From: Streptomyces xylophagus
GTDB taxonomy: Bacteria; Actinomycetota; Actinomycetes; Streptomycetales; Streptomycetaceae
DNA: 64,000 nt
Reading direction: 5' to 3'
NCBI RefSeq assembly: GCF_000716435.1
Contig: NZ_JNWO01000027.1
Location: 62,001-126,000 of the forward strand
Shown: piece by piece, positions 53,303 to 62,086 of the stretch
Position numbering within the stretch: the stretch's first letter is position 1
Layout of the letters: each line of letters starts with the position of its first letter
Made by a program: the position numbers and the translations under genes
The notes under the pieces: generated by a model
What the model was told of the DNA's origin: nothing
Database searches by the model: none
The model's input: the letters and a program-made list of their open reading frames with translations, nothing else

Positions 53303-54301
53303 ATGTCGACGAAGATCAAGCCGAGCAAGGGCGCACCCTACGCGCGCATCCTCGGTGTGGGCGGTTACCGTCCGGTCCGTGTCGTCCCGAACGAGGTGAT
53401 CCTGGAGACGATCGACTCGTCCGACGAGTGGATCCGCTCGCGCTCGGGCATCGAGACCCGGCACTGGGCGAACGACGAGGAGACCGTCGCCGCGATGTCC
53501 ATCGAGGCGTCCGGCAAGGCGATCGCGGACGCGGGGATCTCCGCCGAGCAGATCGGCGGCGTGATCGTCTCCACGGTCTCGCACTTCAAGCAGACCCCGG
53601 CCGTGGCGACGGAGATCGCCGACAAGCTCGGCACCAACAAGGCCGCCGCGTTCGACATCTCGGCGGGCTGCGCCGGCTTCGGCTACGGCCTGACCCTCGC
53701 CAAGGGCATGGTCGTCGAGGGCAGCGCCGAGTACGTCCTCGTCATCGGCGTGGAGCGGCTGTCCGACCTGACCGACCTGGAGGACCGCGCGACGGCCTTC
53801 CTGTTCGGTGACGGCGCGGGCGCGGTCGTCGTGGGCCCCTCGAAGGAGCCGCACATCGGCCCGACCGTGTGGGGCTCGGAGGGCGACAAGTCCGACACCA
53901 TCAAGCAGACCGTGCCGTGGACCGAGTACGACAGCACGGGCAAGTTCCCTGCGATCACGCAGGAGGGCCAGGCGGTGTTCCGCTGGGCCGTGTTCGAGAT
54001 GGCGAAGGTCGCCCAGCAGGCGCTGGACGCGGCCGGAATCACCGCGAACGACCTGGATGTCTTCATTCCCCACCAGGCCAACGAGCGGATCATCGACTCG
54101 ATGGTGAAGACGCTGAAACTGCCGGAGCACGTCACGGTCGCGCGTGACGTACGCACCACCGGCAACACCTCGGCCGCCTCGATTCCGCTCGCTATGGAGC
54201 GGCTTCTGGCGACCGGCGAGGCGAAGAGCGGCGACACCGCGCTCGTCATCGGCTTCGGGGCGGGTCTCGTGTACGCCGCGACGGTCGTTACCCTCCCCTA
54301 G
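53303..54301 (+). CDS. fabH: Beta-ketoacyl-ACP synthase III
   Basis: A 332-residue condensing enzyme with active Cys123 in DISAGCAGFGYGL, His in FIPHQANERIID and Asn in TTGNTSAAS, the Cys-His-Asn triad of FabH. It starts fatty acid chains by condensing acyl-CoA with malonyl-AcpP; in Streptomyces it accepts branched starters. GAAGGAG lies upstream of ATG 53303. The acpP gene follows 83 bases later. Confidence 0.96.
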   Translation: MSTKIKPSKGAPYARILGVGGYRPVRVVPNEVILETIDSSDEWIRSRSGIETRHWANDEETVAAMSIEASGKAIADAGISAEQIGGVIVSTVSHFKQTPAVATEIADKLGTNKAAAFDISAGCAGFGYGLTLAKGMVVEGSAEYVLVIGVERLSDLTDLEDRATAFLFGDGAGAVVVGPSKEPHIGPTVWGSEGDKSDTIKQTVPWTEYDSTGKFPAITQEGQAVFRWAVFEMAKVAQQALDAAGITANDLDVFIPHQANERIIDSMVKTLKLPEHVTVARDVRTTGNTSAASIPLAMERLLATGEAKSGDTALVIGFGAGLVYAATVVTLP

Positions 54302-54384
54302 GCACTCCGTGCCGGATCATCATCGGATCCGGTGTCGGAGAAGCACTGCCACACCCTCTGGATCACAAAGAAGGAGCGCCTGAC

Positions 54385-54633
54385 ATGGCCGCCACTCAGG
54401 AAGAGATCGTCGCCGGTCTCGCCGACATCGTGAACGAGATCGCCGGCATCCCGGTTGAGGACGTCCAGCTGGACAAGTCCTTCACCGACGACCTGGACGT
54501 CGACTCGCTGTCCATGGTCGAGGTCGTCGTCGCCGCCGAAGAGCGCTTCGACGTCAAGATCCCCGACGAGGACGTCAAGAACCTCAAGACGGTCGGCGAC
54601 GCGACCGACTACATCCTCAAGCACCAGGCCTGA
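54385..54633 (+). CDS. acpP: Acyl carrier protein
   Basis: An 82-residue acidic protein with the phosphopantetheine attachment site DVDSLSMVEVV (Ser41) and the classic AcpP helix pattern. It carries growing acyl chains. AAGGAG lies upstream of ATG 54385. It sits between fabH and fabF, as expected of the primary fatty acid synthase rather than a polyketide pathway. Confidence 0.97.
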   Translation: MAATQEEIVAGLADIVNEIAGIPVEDVQLDKSFTDDLDVDSLSMVEVVVAAEERFDVKIPDEDVKNLKTVGDATDYILKHQA

Positions 54634-54716
54634 GCCACCACTTAGGCCCAGCTGCATGGCCCCGCCACCCGGCGGTGGCGCCGCTTAATCCTCGTACCGT
54701 TGGAGAGAGAATTCCC

Positions 54717-55988
54717 GTGAGCCCGACCAATCGCACCGTGGTCGTCACCGGTATCGGCGCAACCACACCGCTGGGTGGCGACGCAGCCTCGACCTGGGAG
54801 GGGATGGTCGCCGGACGTTCCGGCGTCAAGCCCCTGGAGCAGGAGTGGGCCGCCGAGCAGGCGGTCCGTATCGCCGCGCCGGCCGCCGTGGACCCCTCCG
54901 AGGTCATCCCGCGTCCGCAGGCCCGCCGCCTGGACCGCTCGGCGCAGTTCGCGCTGATCGCGGCCAAGGAGGCCTGGGCGGACGCCGGTTTCACCGACAA
55001 GGCCGGTGAGGACCCCGCCGTCGACCCCGACCGGCTCGGCACCGTCATCGCCTCCGGCATCGGCGGTGTGACGACCCTGCTCGACCAGTACGACGTGCTG
55101 AAGGAGAAGGGCGTCCGCCGCGTCTCCCCGCACACCGTCCCCATGCTGATGCCGAACGGCCCGTCCGCCAACGTGGGTCTGCTCGTGGGCGCCCGCGCGG
55201 GTGTGCACACGCCGGTCTCCGCCTGCGCCTCCGGCGCCGAGGCCATCGGCTACGCCATCGAGATGATCCGCACCGGCCGCGCCGACGTCGTCGTCGCGGG
55301 TGGCACGGAAGCGGCCATCCACCCTCTCCCCATCGCCGCGTTCGGCAACATGATGGCGATGTCCAAGAACAACGACGACCCGCAGGGCGCCTCGCGTCCC
55401 TACGACACCGCCCGCGACGGCTTCGTCCTCGGCGAGGGCGCGGGCGTTCTCGTCCTGGAGTCCGCCGAGCACGCCGCGAAGCGCGGTGCCCGCGTGTACG
55501 CCGAGGCGGTCGGGCAGGGCATCTCCGCCGACGGCCACGACATCGTGCAGCCTGAGCCGGAGGGGCGTGGCATCTCCCACGCCCTGCAGAACCTGATGGA
55601 CAACACGGATCTTGACGCGGCGGAGATCGTTCATGTGAACGCGCACGCGACGTCTACGCCGGCCGGTGACGTCGCCGAACTGAAGGCGTTGCGCAAGGTG
55701 TTCGGTGACGACGCCGACCACATGGCGGTCTCTGCGACCAAGTCGATGACCGGTCACCTGTTGGGTGGTGCGGGTGGTGTCGAGTCGGTGGCGACCGTGC
55801 TCGCGCTGTACAACCGGATCGCGCCGCCGACCATCAATGTCGAGAACCTTGACCCTGAGGCTGAGGCCAACGCGGATGTTGTTCGCGGGGAGGCTCGGAA
55901 GCTGCCTGTCGAGGGGCGTATTGCTGCGCTGAACGACTCGTTCGGGTTTGGTGGGCACAACGTGGTGTTGGCGTTCCGGACGGTCTGA
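54717..55988 (+). CDS. fabF: Beta-ketoacyl-ACP synthase II
   Basis: A 423-residue condensing enzyme with active Cys170 (TPVSACASGAEA) and the two His motifs NAHATSTPAGDVAE and GHLLGGAGGVES, giving the Cys-His-His triad. It elongates acyl-AcpP with malonyl-AcpP. GTG 54717 is chosen for GGAGAGAG 8 bases upstream; the frame to 54675 lacks a site. It is the last gene of the fab operon and is followed by a perfect terminator. Confidence 0.96.
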   Translation: MSPTNRTVVVTGIGATTPLGGDAASTWEGMVAGRSGVKPLEQEWAAEQAVRIAAPAAVDPSEVIPRPQARRLDRSAQFALIAAKEAWADAGFTDKAGEDPAVDPDRLGTVIASGIGGVTTLLDQYDVLKEKGVRRVSPHTVPMLMPNGPSANVGLLVGARAGVHTPVSACASGAEAIGYAIEMIRTGRADVVVAGGTEAAIHPLPIAAFGNMMAMSKNNDDPQGASRPYDTARDGFVLGEGAGVLVLESAEHAAKRGARVYAEAVGQGISADGHDIVQPEPEGRGISHALQNLMDNTDLDAAEIVHVNAHATSTPAGDVAELKALRKVFGDDADHMAVSATKSMTGHLLGGAGGVESVATVLALYNRIAPPTINVENLDPEAEANADVVRGEARKLPVEGRIAALNDSFGFGGHNVVLAFRTV

Positions 55989-56015
55989 GGATCGCCGTAG
56001 TTTGCCGTGAACGGT

Positions 56016-56052
56016 GTGTGGCCCGCCCCCTGGGTTTTGGGGCGGGCCACAC
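56016..56052 (+). terminator. fab operon terminator
   Basis: GTGTGGCCCGCCCC (56016-56029) and GGGGCGGGCCACAC (56039-56052) form a perfect 14-base-pair stem with a nine-base loop, followed by GTCGTTTTT. Confidence 0.88.
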
Positions 56053-56070
56053 GTCGTTTTTCGTCTCACG

Positions 56071-56107
56071 GCCGGTGGGGGCTGGGCGCGCAGTTCCCCG
56101 CGCCCCT
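56071..56107 (+). repeat. Dispersed palindromic element, copy 9
   Basis: GCCGGTGGGGGCTGGGCGCG then CAGTTCCCCGCGCCCCT followed by six A residues, between the fab terminator and the convergent DUF3145 gene. Confidence 0.85.
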
Positions 56108-56132
56108 AAAAAAGCGCCCCTGACCGGTGTTT

Positions 56133-56627
56133 CTAGACCACCTGGTGGAGCCAGCGCACGGGTGCGCCCTCGCCCGCGTATCTGAATGGCTCGAGCTCGT
56201 CGTCCCAGGGCTTGCCCAGGAGTTTGGCGATGTCTGCTTCCAGGTTGGTTTCGCCCTGTTGGGAGCGGGTCAGGGCCGCGCGGAGGCGGTCCTCCGGGAT
56301 CAGGATGTCGCCGTGGATGCCAGTGACGGCGTGGAAGATGCCGAGGTCGGGGGTGCAGCTGTAGCGCTCGCCCTCGGCGGTGGGGCAGGGCTCGGCGGTG
56401 ACCTCGAAGCGGAGGAGGTGCCAGCCGCGCAGGGCGGAGGCGAGCTTGGACGCCGTGCCTGCCTCTGCCTGCCAGGAGAATTCGGAGCGCCAGGTTCCGG
56501 GGGCGGCGGGCTGGCGGATCCAGTCGAGGCTGACGCGTGTGCCGAGCACCCCGGCGACGGCCCACTCGACGTGCGGGCACAGCGCGCGCGGCGCGGAGTG
56601 CACGTACAGAACTCCACGTGTCGTCAC
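56133..56627 (-). CDS. DUF3145 domain-containing protein
   Basis: A 164-residue protein starting VTTRGVLYVHSAPRALCPHV, with WAVAGVLGTRVSLDWIRQPA and GTWRSEFSW, matching the actinobacterial DUF3145 family. Function unknown. GTG 56627 has GGAGGT close upstream; the longer frame to 56807 is rejected. It commonly follows the fab operon in Streptomyces, as I recall, but on the opposite strand as here. Confidence 0.85.
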   Translation of the reverse strand: MTTRGVLYVHSAPRALCPHVEWAVAGVLGTRVSLDWIRQPAAPGTWRSEFSWQAEAGTASKLASALRGWHLLRFEVTAEPCPTAEGERYSCTPDLGIFHAVTGIHGDILIPEDRLRAALTRSQQGETNLEADIAKLLGKPWDDELEPFRYAGEGAPVRWLHQVV

Positions 56628-56881
56628 CGGGACCTCCGGACAGAGCGGGGCATCTTGCTGACTGGCAAACGGCGGCGGCAGGGCAGCCACGTTGAGGGCG
56701 AGGCTACCGTGCGGCGGCGCGAGGAGTGTGACGTACCGTCCGTCCCGCTGCCAGGAAACCCCACCATTCACCCAGGGGGACGCTTGTACGGGGGTGTGCC
56801 GTTGCATCGCGCGCGTGCGGGAACTCCCGTGCGTTGTTATGGGTTGAGATGTGACACGACTCCGAGGAGCTGGACCAGGGC

Positions 56882-57781
56882 ATGCGAAACCGACGCCACC
56901 GTTCCCGGGCCGTGCTCGCCGTCGTGGCGGCGACCGTCCTGGGGGCCGCCGGCTGCGACTCCGGCGGGGGCGACTCCACGGGCGCGCACAGCAAGAGCGG
57001 TACGGCGGCCAAGGCGAAGCCCGCTCCGGTGTGGGACCGCAGTCCGTCGTCCGTCGCGGCGGTCGGCGACTCCATCACCCGCGGCTTCGACGCCTGTACG
57101 GTCCTGTCGGACTGCCCGGAGGTGTCCTGGGCGACCGGCACCGAGGCCTCGGTCGACAGTCTCGCCGTACGGCTGCTGGGGACGACGGGCGCGGCCGAGC
57201 GCAGTTGGAACTACGCGGAGACCGGGGCCCGGATGGCCGACCTGCCCGCGCAGATCAGTCAGGCGGCAACGCGCAAGCCTCAGTTGGTCACGGTGATGGT
57301 GGGGGCCAATGACGCCTGCCGGGCCTCGACCTCGGCGATGACCTCCGTGGCCGACTTCCGCGCCGAGTTCGAGGACTCGCTCAGGACCCTGCGGCGGGCG
57401 CTGCCGAAGACGCAGGTCTACGTCGCGAGCGTGCCGAATCTCAAGCGGCTCTGGTCGCAGGGGCGGACGAACCCGATGGGCAAGGCGGTGTGGAAGCTGG
57501 GCATCTGCCCCTCGATGCTGGCCGACGCGGACGCCCTGGACTCGGCGGCGACCGAGCGGCGGGACACGGTGCAGGACCGGGTGGAGGCGTACAACAAGGT
57601 CCTGGAGCAGGTGTGCGCGACGGACGAGCGGTGCCGTTTCGACGGGGGCGCGGTCTACGACTACCGCTTCGGCACGGACCAGTTGAGCCACTGGGACTGG
57701 TTCCACCCGAGCACGGACGGCCAGGCGCGGCTCGCCGAGATCGCCTACCGTCACGTCACCGCGCGTACACCCGTGACCTAG
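56882..57781 (+). CDS. SGNH/GDSL hydrolase lipoprotein
   Basis: A 299-residue protein with a signal peptide and a lipobox-like LGAAGC (Cys about 22), so probably membrane-anchored outside the cell. It has the SGNH blocks AAVGDSITRGFDAC (Ser), VMVGANDACRAS (Gly-Asn) and HWDWFHPSTDGQ (Asp-x-x-His). It should be an esterase or lipase; the substrate is unknown. It ends 10 bases before the epimerase gene. Confidence 0.88.
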   Translation: MRNRRHRSRAVLAVVAATVLGAAGCDSGGGDSTGAHSKSGTAAKAKPAPVWDRSPSSVAAVGDSITRGFDACTVLSDCPEVSWATGTEASVDSLAVRLLGTTGAAERSWNYAETGARMADLPAQISQAATRKPQLVTVMVGANDACRASTSAMTSVADFRAEFEDSLRTLRRALPKTQVYVASVPNLKRLWSQGRTNPMGKAVWKLGICPSMLADADALDSAATERRDTVQDRVEAYNKVLEQVCATDERCRFDGGAVYDYRFGTDQLSHWDWFHPSTDGQARLAEIAYRHVTARTPVT

Positions 57782-57791
57782 GGTTTCCCTC

Positions 57792-58763
57792 ATGAGCGAA
57801 CTTTTCGGCACCCTTCCCGACGGCCCGCCCGTGCACCGCTGGACTCTGGAGCGGGCGGGCGTCCGGGTGCGGGTGCTGTCGTACGGCGGGATCGTGCAGT
57901 CGGTGGAGGTGCCGGACCGGGAGGGCCACGCGGCGGACGTGGTGCTCGGGTTCGCGGATCTGGACGGCTACCTCACCCACCCGGGGCCGTATCTCGGCGC
58001 TCTGGTCGGGCGGTACGCGAACCGGATCGCGGGCGGCCGTTTCCCGCTGGACGGCGTGACCTACTCCCTCGCGCAGAACAACGCGCCCAACTCCCTGCAC
58101 GGCGGCGAGCGCGGCTTCGACAAGCGTGTCTGGGACGTCGAGCCGGTCGAGCACGGGCTGCGGCTCAGCCGGGTCAGCGCGCACGGCGAGGAGGGCTTCC
58201 CGGGGCGCCTGGAGGTCTCGGCGACGTACACGCTGGACGAGTCGGGGGCACTGCGGTTCGGCTACGAGGCGACGACGGATGCCCCGACCGTCGTGAACCT
58301 CACGAACCACAGCTACTTCGACCTGAGCGGGTCCGGCAGCGCGGGCGGACACGAACTCCGGCTCGCCGCCTCGCGGTTCACGCCTGTCGACGCGGACCTG
58401 ATCCCGACCGGCGCCCTCGACGAGGTGGCGGGCACGCGCTTCGACTTCCGTGAGGCGCGGAAGGTCGGCTCCGGCTACGACCACAACTTCGTGCTCGACA
58501 AGGGCCTGACCCCGGCCCCGGTCGAGATCGCCGAGCTGTACGACCCGGCGTCCGGGCGGGTATTGACGGTGGCGACGACCGAGCCCGGCATCCAGCTGTA
58601 CACCGGCGACTACTTGAGCGACCCGTTCGTCCCGGGGGCCGGAATCGCCCTGGAGACCCAGCACTTCCCGGACTCCCCCAACCGCCCGGACTTCCCGAGC
58701 ACCCAGCTGCGCCCGGGCGAGACCTACCGGTCGGAGACGGTGTACGGCTTCTCGGCCCGCTGA
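57792..58763 (+). CDS. Aldose 1-epimerase (GalM family)
   Basis: A 323-residue protein with LSYGGIVQSVEVPDR, VGRYANRIAGG, the substrate-binding His in NAPNSLHGGERGFD, catalytic His in VNLTNHSYFDLSG and Glu in GIALETQHFPDSPN. It interconverts alpha and beta forms of aldoses such as galactose or glucose. Length fits. It follows the GDSL gene closely and precedes a terminator, then the convergent glycosidase gene, suggesting sugar use. Confidence 0.92.
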   Translation: MSELFGTLPDGPPVHRWTLERAGVRVRVLSYGGIVQSVEVPDREGHAADVVLGFADLDGYLTHPGPYLGALVGRYANRIAGGRFPLDGVTYSLAQNNAPNSLHGGERGFDKRVWDVEPVEHGLRLSRVSAHGEEGFPGRLEVSATYTLDESGALRFGYEATTDAPTVVNLTNHSYFDLSGSGSAGGHELRLAASRFTPVDADLIPTGALDEVAGTRFDFREARKVGSGYDHNFVLDKGLTPAPVEIAELYDPASGRVLTVATTEPGIQLYTGDYLSDPFVPGAGIALETQHFPDSPNRPDFPSTQLRPGETYRSETVYGFSAR

Positions 58764-58785
58764 TCGCAGTGGCTCGGCATGAATG

Positions 58786-58821
58786 AGCCCCGGTCCAGGG
58801 GTCAGGTCCCGGACCGGGGCT
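58786..58821. terminator. Terminator between epimerase and GH3 genes
   Basis: AGCCCCGGTCC (58786-58796) and GGACCGGGGCT (58811-58821) pair perfectly across a 14-base loop, in the convergent gap. Confidence 0.85.
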
Positions 58822-58845
58822 GTCTGTGGGGAGACGAGTCCCGGA

Positions 58846-61320
58846 TCAGACGTTAATCGTCGTGGCGACCCTGCGGTCCGTGATCGAGCGGCCCGCCTGG
58901 ATCTCGTACGAACCCTTTACAACTGCCCACGCATTCGCCGTCTCATCCCAGATCTCGAAAGCCCGGCGCGGAAGTTCGACGATCACGTCGACGCTGTCGC
59001 CGGGACCGGCCTCGACACCGGCGAAACCGGCCAGCCAGCGGGCCGGACGCTCCGGGTCGGCGTCGGCCGGGGCGAGATAGACCTGGACGACCTCGCGGCC
59101 GTGCCGGGCACCGGAGTTGGTGACGCGGACGGTGACGGACGTACTGTCCGTCGCGCTGTCCGTCGTGCTCTCCGCCTCGATCGCGTCGTAGGTCCAGTCG
59201 GTGTAGCCGAGGCCGTGGCCGAAGGCGTACGACGGGGTGCGGCCCGCCCTCTCCCAGGCGCGGTAGCCGATGAACACGCCCTCGGTGTACGGGAGTTCGC
59301 CGTTCTCGGGGACGACCTGGGTGACCGGGGCGTCGGTCAGGGAGCCCCAGGTGGTGGGGAGTCGGCCGCCGGGTTCGTGGGTGCCGGTGAGGACGTCGGC
59401 GAGGGCCGCGCCGCCCTCCTGGCCGGGGAACCAGCCGAGCAGGATCGCGGCGACCTCGTCGCGCCAGGGCAGTTCGACCGGGGAGCCGGAGTTGACGATC
59501 ACGACGGTGTTCGGGTTGGCGGCGGCGACGGCGTGCACCAAGTCGTCCTGGCGGCCGGGGAGTCGGAGGTCCTTGCGGTCGTAGCCCTCGGACTCGACCC
59601 GCTCGGTGGTGGCGACCACGACGACGGCGGTGTCGGCGGCGCGGGCCGCCGCTACGGCCTCGGCGATGAGTTCGTCGGGGTCGCGCTGCGGTTCCTGGTG
59701 GACGAGCGTGAAGCCGATCGCCTTGAGCGGGAGGTCCTTGGGGCGGGCGACGACGTAGGTCAGGGACACCTCGACCGGGGTGCCGGCGGTGAGTTCGACG
59801 CGGGCGCGGGGTTCGGGGGCGCCGAAGAAGGAGATGAACGGGTCGCCCTTGAGCGGGCGTTGGACGTCGTCGTAGTACGTCGTGCCGTCGACGCTGAGGG
59901 TGAAGGCGCCGACTCCCTTGATGCCGAAGGTGTGTTGCCCGGTGTCGCGCGGGGTGAAGGTGCCGGTGAGTTCGACGGTGTGGAGGGTGTCGTGGGTGAC
60001 GCCCTCGGGGAGGTCCGAACCCATCCACTGGATCTGCCCGTTGGGCGCGGAGGCGGTGCCGATGACGACGCCCTCGGTGTCCCGGCAGATCGCGCGCAGC
60101 GCGAACCCCTTGTCGGCGGCGGCGAGTTCGGTGTTCGGGTCGGCGCCGACGGCGTAGGTCAGGGCGCCTTCGGGGAGGGCGGCGGTGAGGCCGTCGAGCG
60201 GGGAGACGGTCCGGGCCGGGAAGACGGTGGCGGAGCCGCCGCCGAGGACGCGGGCGTCGCGGGCGGCGGCGCCGAGGAGCGCGACGGTGGTGTTCGGCTT
60301 CAGCGGGAGGGCGGTGTTCTCGTTGCGGACGAGGACGAAGGAACGGCGGGCGATCTCTCGGGCGAGGGCCTCGCCGTCGACGGGGGCCGGGAGTTGGGCC
60401 TCCGCGACAACGGGTTCGGCGCCCTCCAGGATGCCTACGCGGGCGGCGAGCCGCAGCACGTTCCGCACGGCGGTGTCGACGGTGGTCTCCTCGACCTCGC
60501 CGTCGCGCACGGCCTGGGCGAGGGCCGGGCCGTGGACGGTCTGCGGGCCGGGCATGGCGACGTCGAGGCCGCCCTCGATGGCGCCGGTGGTGGAGCGGGC
60601 GGCGGTCCAGTCGGAGACGTTGAAGCCGTCGAAGCCCCATTCGCCGCGCAGGATCTCGTTCACCAGATAGCGGTGCTCGGTCATCGTCGTGCCGTTGACC
60701 GTGTTGTAGGCGGTCATGATGCCCCAGGGGTGGGCGTTCTCGACGATGTGCTCGAAGGGGGCCAAGTACAGCTCGCGCAGGGCGCGTTGGGAGATCAGGT
60801 TGTCGACGGTGAAGCGGTCGGTCTCGGCGTCGTTGGCGACGAAGTGCTTGACGGTGGTGCCGACGCCGCCCTCCTGCACGCCGGTCACATATCCGGTGCC
60901 GATCCGTCCGGTGAGGTAGGGGTCCTCGCTGTAGGCCTCGAAGTGCCGCCCGCCGAGCGGGGAGCGGTGGAGGTTGACCGTGGGCGCGAGGAGGACGTGG
61001 ACGCCCTTGCGGCGGGCCTCCTGGGCGAGCAACACGCCTGCGCGGCGGGCGAGTTCGGGGTCCCAGGCGGCGGCCAGGGCGGTCGGGGACGGCAGCGCGA
61101 CGGACGGGTCGTCGGCGGTCCAGCGCACGCCCCGGACGCCGATCGGGCCGTCGGACATCACGAGGGACGTCAGGCCGATCTCCGGAAGGGCGGGCAGCGA
61201 CCACATGTCCTGACCGGCGAGCAGCCGTGCCTTGGCGTCGAGGTCGAGCTTGCCGAGGGCCGCCTCGACGACTGCGTCATGGGTTTCATGCGTCTCATGG
61301 GCTTCTTGGGTTCCCGCCAC
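58846..61320 (-). CDS. GH3 beta-glucosidase-type glycosidase with PA14-like insert
   Basis: An 824-residue protein with the GH3 barrel: LLAGQDMWSLPALPEIGL, GGRHFEAYSEDPYLTG, TVKHFVANDAETDR and FNVSDWTA, whose Asp is the nucleophile. A PA14-like insert (about 400-545), a second alpha/beta domain (STERVESEGYDRKDLRLPG) and a fibronectin-III-like end follow. It should release beta-linked glucose or related sugars; there is no signal peptide, so it acts inside the cell. GTG 61320 has GAGGAGG 8 bases upstream. It diverges from a TetR gene that may repress it. Confidence 0.93.
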   Translation of the reverse strand: MAGTQEAHETHETHDAVVEAALGKLDLDAKARLLAGQDMWSLPALPEIGLTSLVMSDGPIGVRGVRWTADDPSVALPSPTALAAAWDPELARRAGVLLAQEARRKGVHVLLAPTVNLHRSPLGGRHFEAYSEDPYLTGRIGTGYVTGVQEGGVGTTVKHFVANDAETDRFTVDNLISQRALRELYLAPFEHIVENAHPWGIMTAYNTVNGTTMTEHRYLVNEILRGEWGFDGFNVSDWTAARSTTGAIEGGLDVAMPGPQTVHGPALAQAVRDGEVEETTVDTAVRNVLRLAARVGILEGAEPVVAEAQLPAPVDGEALAREIARRSFVLVRNENTALPLKPNTTVALLGAAARDARVLGGGSATVFPARTVSPLDGLTAALPEGALTYAVGADPNTELAAADKGFALRAICRDTEGVVIGTASAPNGQIQWMGSDLPEGVTHDTLHTVELTGTFTPRDTGQHTFGIKGVGAFTLSVDGTTYYDDVQRPLKGDPFISFFGAPEPRARVELTAGTPVEVSLTYVVARPKDLPLKAIGFTLVHQEPQRDPDELIAEAVAAARAADTAVVVVATTERVESEGYDRKDLRLPGRQDDLVHAVAAANPNTVVIVNSGSPVELPWRDEVAAILLGWFPGQEGGAALADVLTGTHEPGGRLPTTWGSLTDAPVTQVVPENGELPYTEGVFIGYRAWERAGRTPSYAFGHGLGYTDWTYDAIEAESTTDSATDSTSVTVRVTNSGARHGREVVQVYLAPADADPERPARWLAGFAGVEAGPGDSVDVIVELPRRAFEIWDETANAWAVVKGSYEIQAGRSITDRRVATTINV

Positions 61321-61454
61321 CGCGGTGCCTCCTCGTTGAGTCCGTCCCGTGCGCTGTGCCCTGTGCCTCCATCGTGCATCGATTACCTGTAGAGCGGTAG
61401 GTTTCGTAATGTTGCCGTTATATTTATGGTGAATGGATGTCGTACGGTGACGCC
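61321..61454. promoter_or_regulatory. GH3/TetR divergent promoter region
   Basis: This 134-base gap contains an AT-richer stretch near 61410-61435 (CGTTATATTTATGGTGAATG), probably the TetR gene promoter. I see no perfect palindrome. Confidence 0.45.
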
Positions 61455-62012
61455 ATGAACGCCAGGGCCAAAAGTGGAGAGCGGCGCGCCGAGATCGTGC
61501 GGGCGGCTCTGGAGGTGATCGCCGAGCGCGGCTACCGGGGTGCGAGCCTGGCGGCGGTGGCGGAGCGGGTCGGGCTGACCCAGCAGGGGCTGCTGCACTA
61601 CTTCCCGACCAAGGACGCGCTGCTCGTCGCGGTCCTTGAGGAACGGGACCAGTGGGACGCCGTACCGGACAGCCGTTGGCGGGTCGACCTGCTCGCCTCG
61701 CTGGTCGAGTACAACGCGATGCGGCCCGCGATCATCCAGACCTTCTCCGCGCTGCTCGGCGAGAGCGTCACGGAGGGGCATCCGGCGCGGGACTACTTCA
61801 CCGAGCGGTATGTGCGGGTGCGGGCGAGCATGGCGGGGGTGCTGCGTGCCGAGTACGGCGACCGGCTGCCGAACGGACTCACCCCCGAGCGCACGGCTCC
61901 GCTGCTGGTCGCGGTGATGGACGGTCTGCAGTACCAGTGGCTGTTGGACCCGGAGTCGGTGGACATGCCGGGGGCGTTCCGGGACTTCCTGGCGCTGCTG
62001 GGCGAGGCGTGA
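61455..62012 (+). CDS. TetR family regulator
   Basis: A 185-residue regulator: RRAEIVRAALEVIAERGYRG then ASLAAVAERVGLTQQGLLHYF is a TetR helix-turn-helix. The C-terminal domain (about 75-180) contains VAVMDGLQYQWLLDPE. It diverges from the GH3 gene and may control sugar breakdown. Two starts fit, ATG 61437 and 61455, each with GGTGA close upstream. Confidence 0.9.
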   Translation: MNARAKSGERRAEIVRAALEVIAERGYRGASLAAVAERVGLTQQGLLHYFPTKDALLVAVLEERDQWDAVPDSRWRVDLLASLVEYNAMRPAIIQTFSALLGESVTEGHPARDYFTERYVRVRASMAGVLRAEYGDRLPNGLTPERTAPLLVAVMDGLQYQWLLDPESVDMPGAFRDFLALLGEA

Positions 62013-62086
62013 AGCTCCGGCGGCCATGACATGACGTGCGTCAAGGACGCCCGCCGGAGCGGACGCCCTTGACCGGCCCGGCTCAC

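Noticed and set aside
58783..61392. 869-codon plus-strand frame opposite the GH3 gene
   Set aside because: It is a low-complexity antisense frame; the minus strand has intact GH3 catalytic motifs and a good ribosome site.
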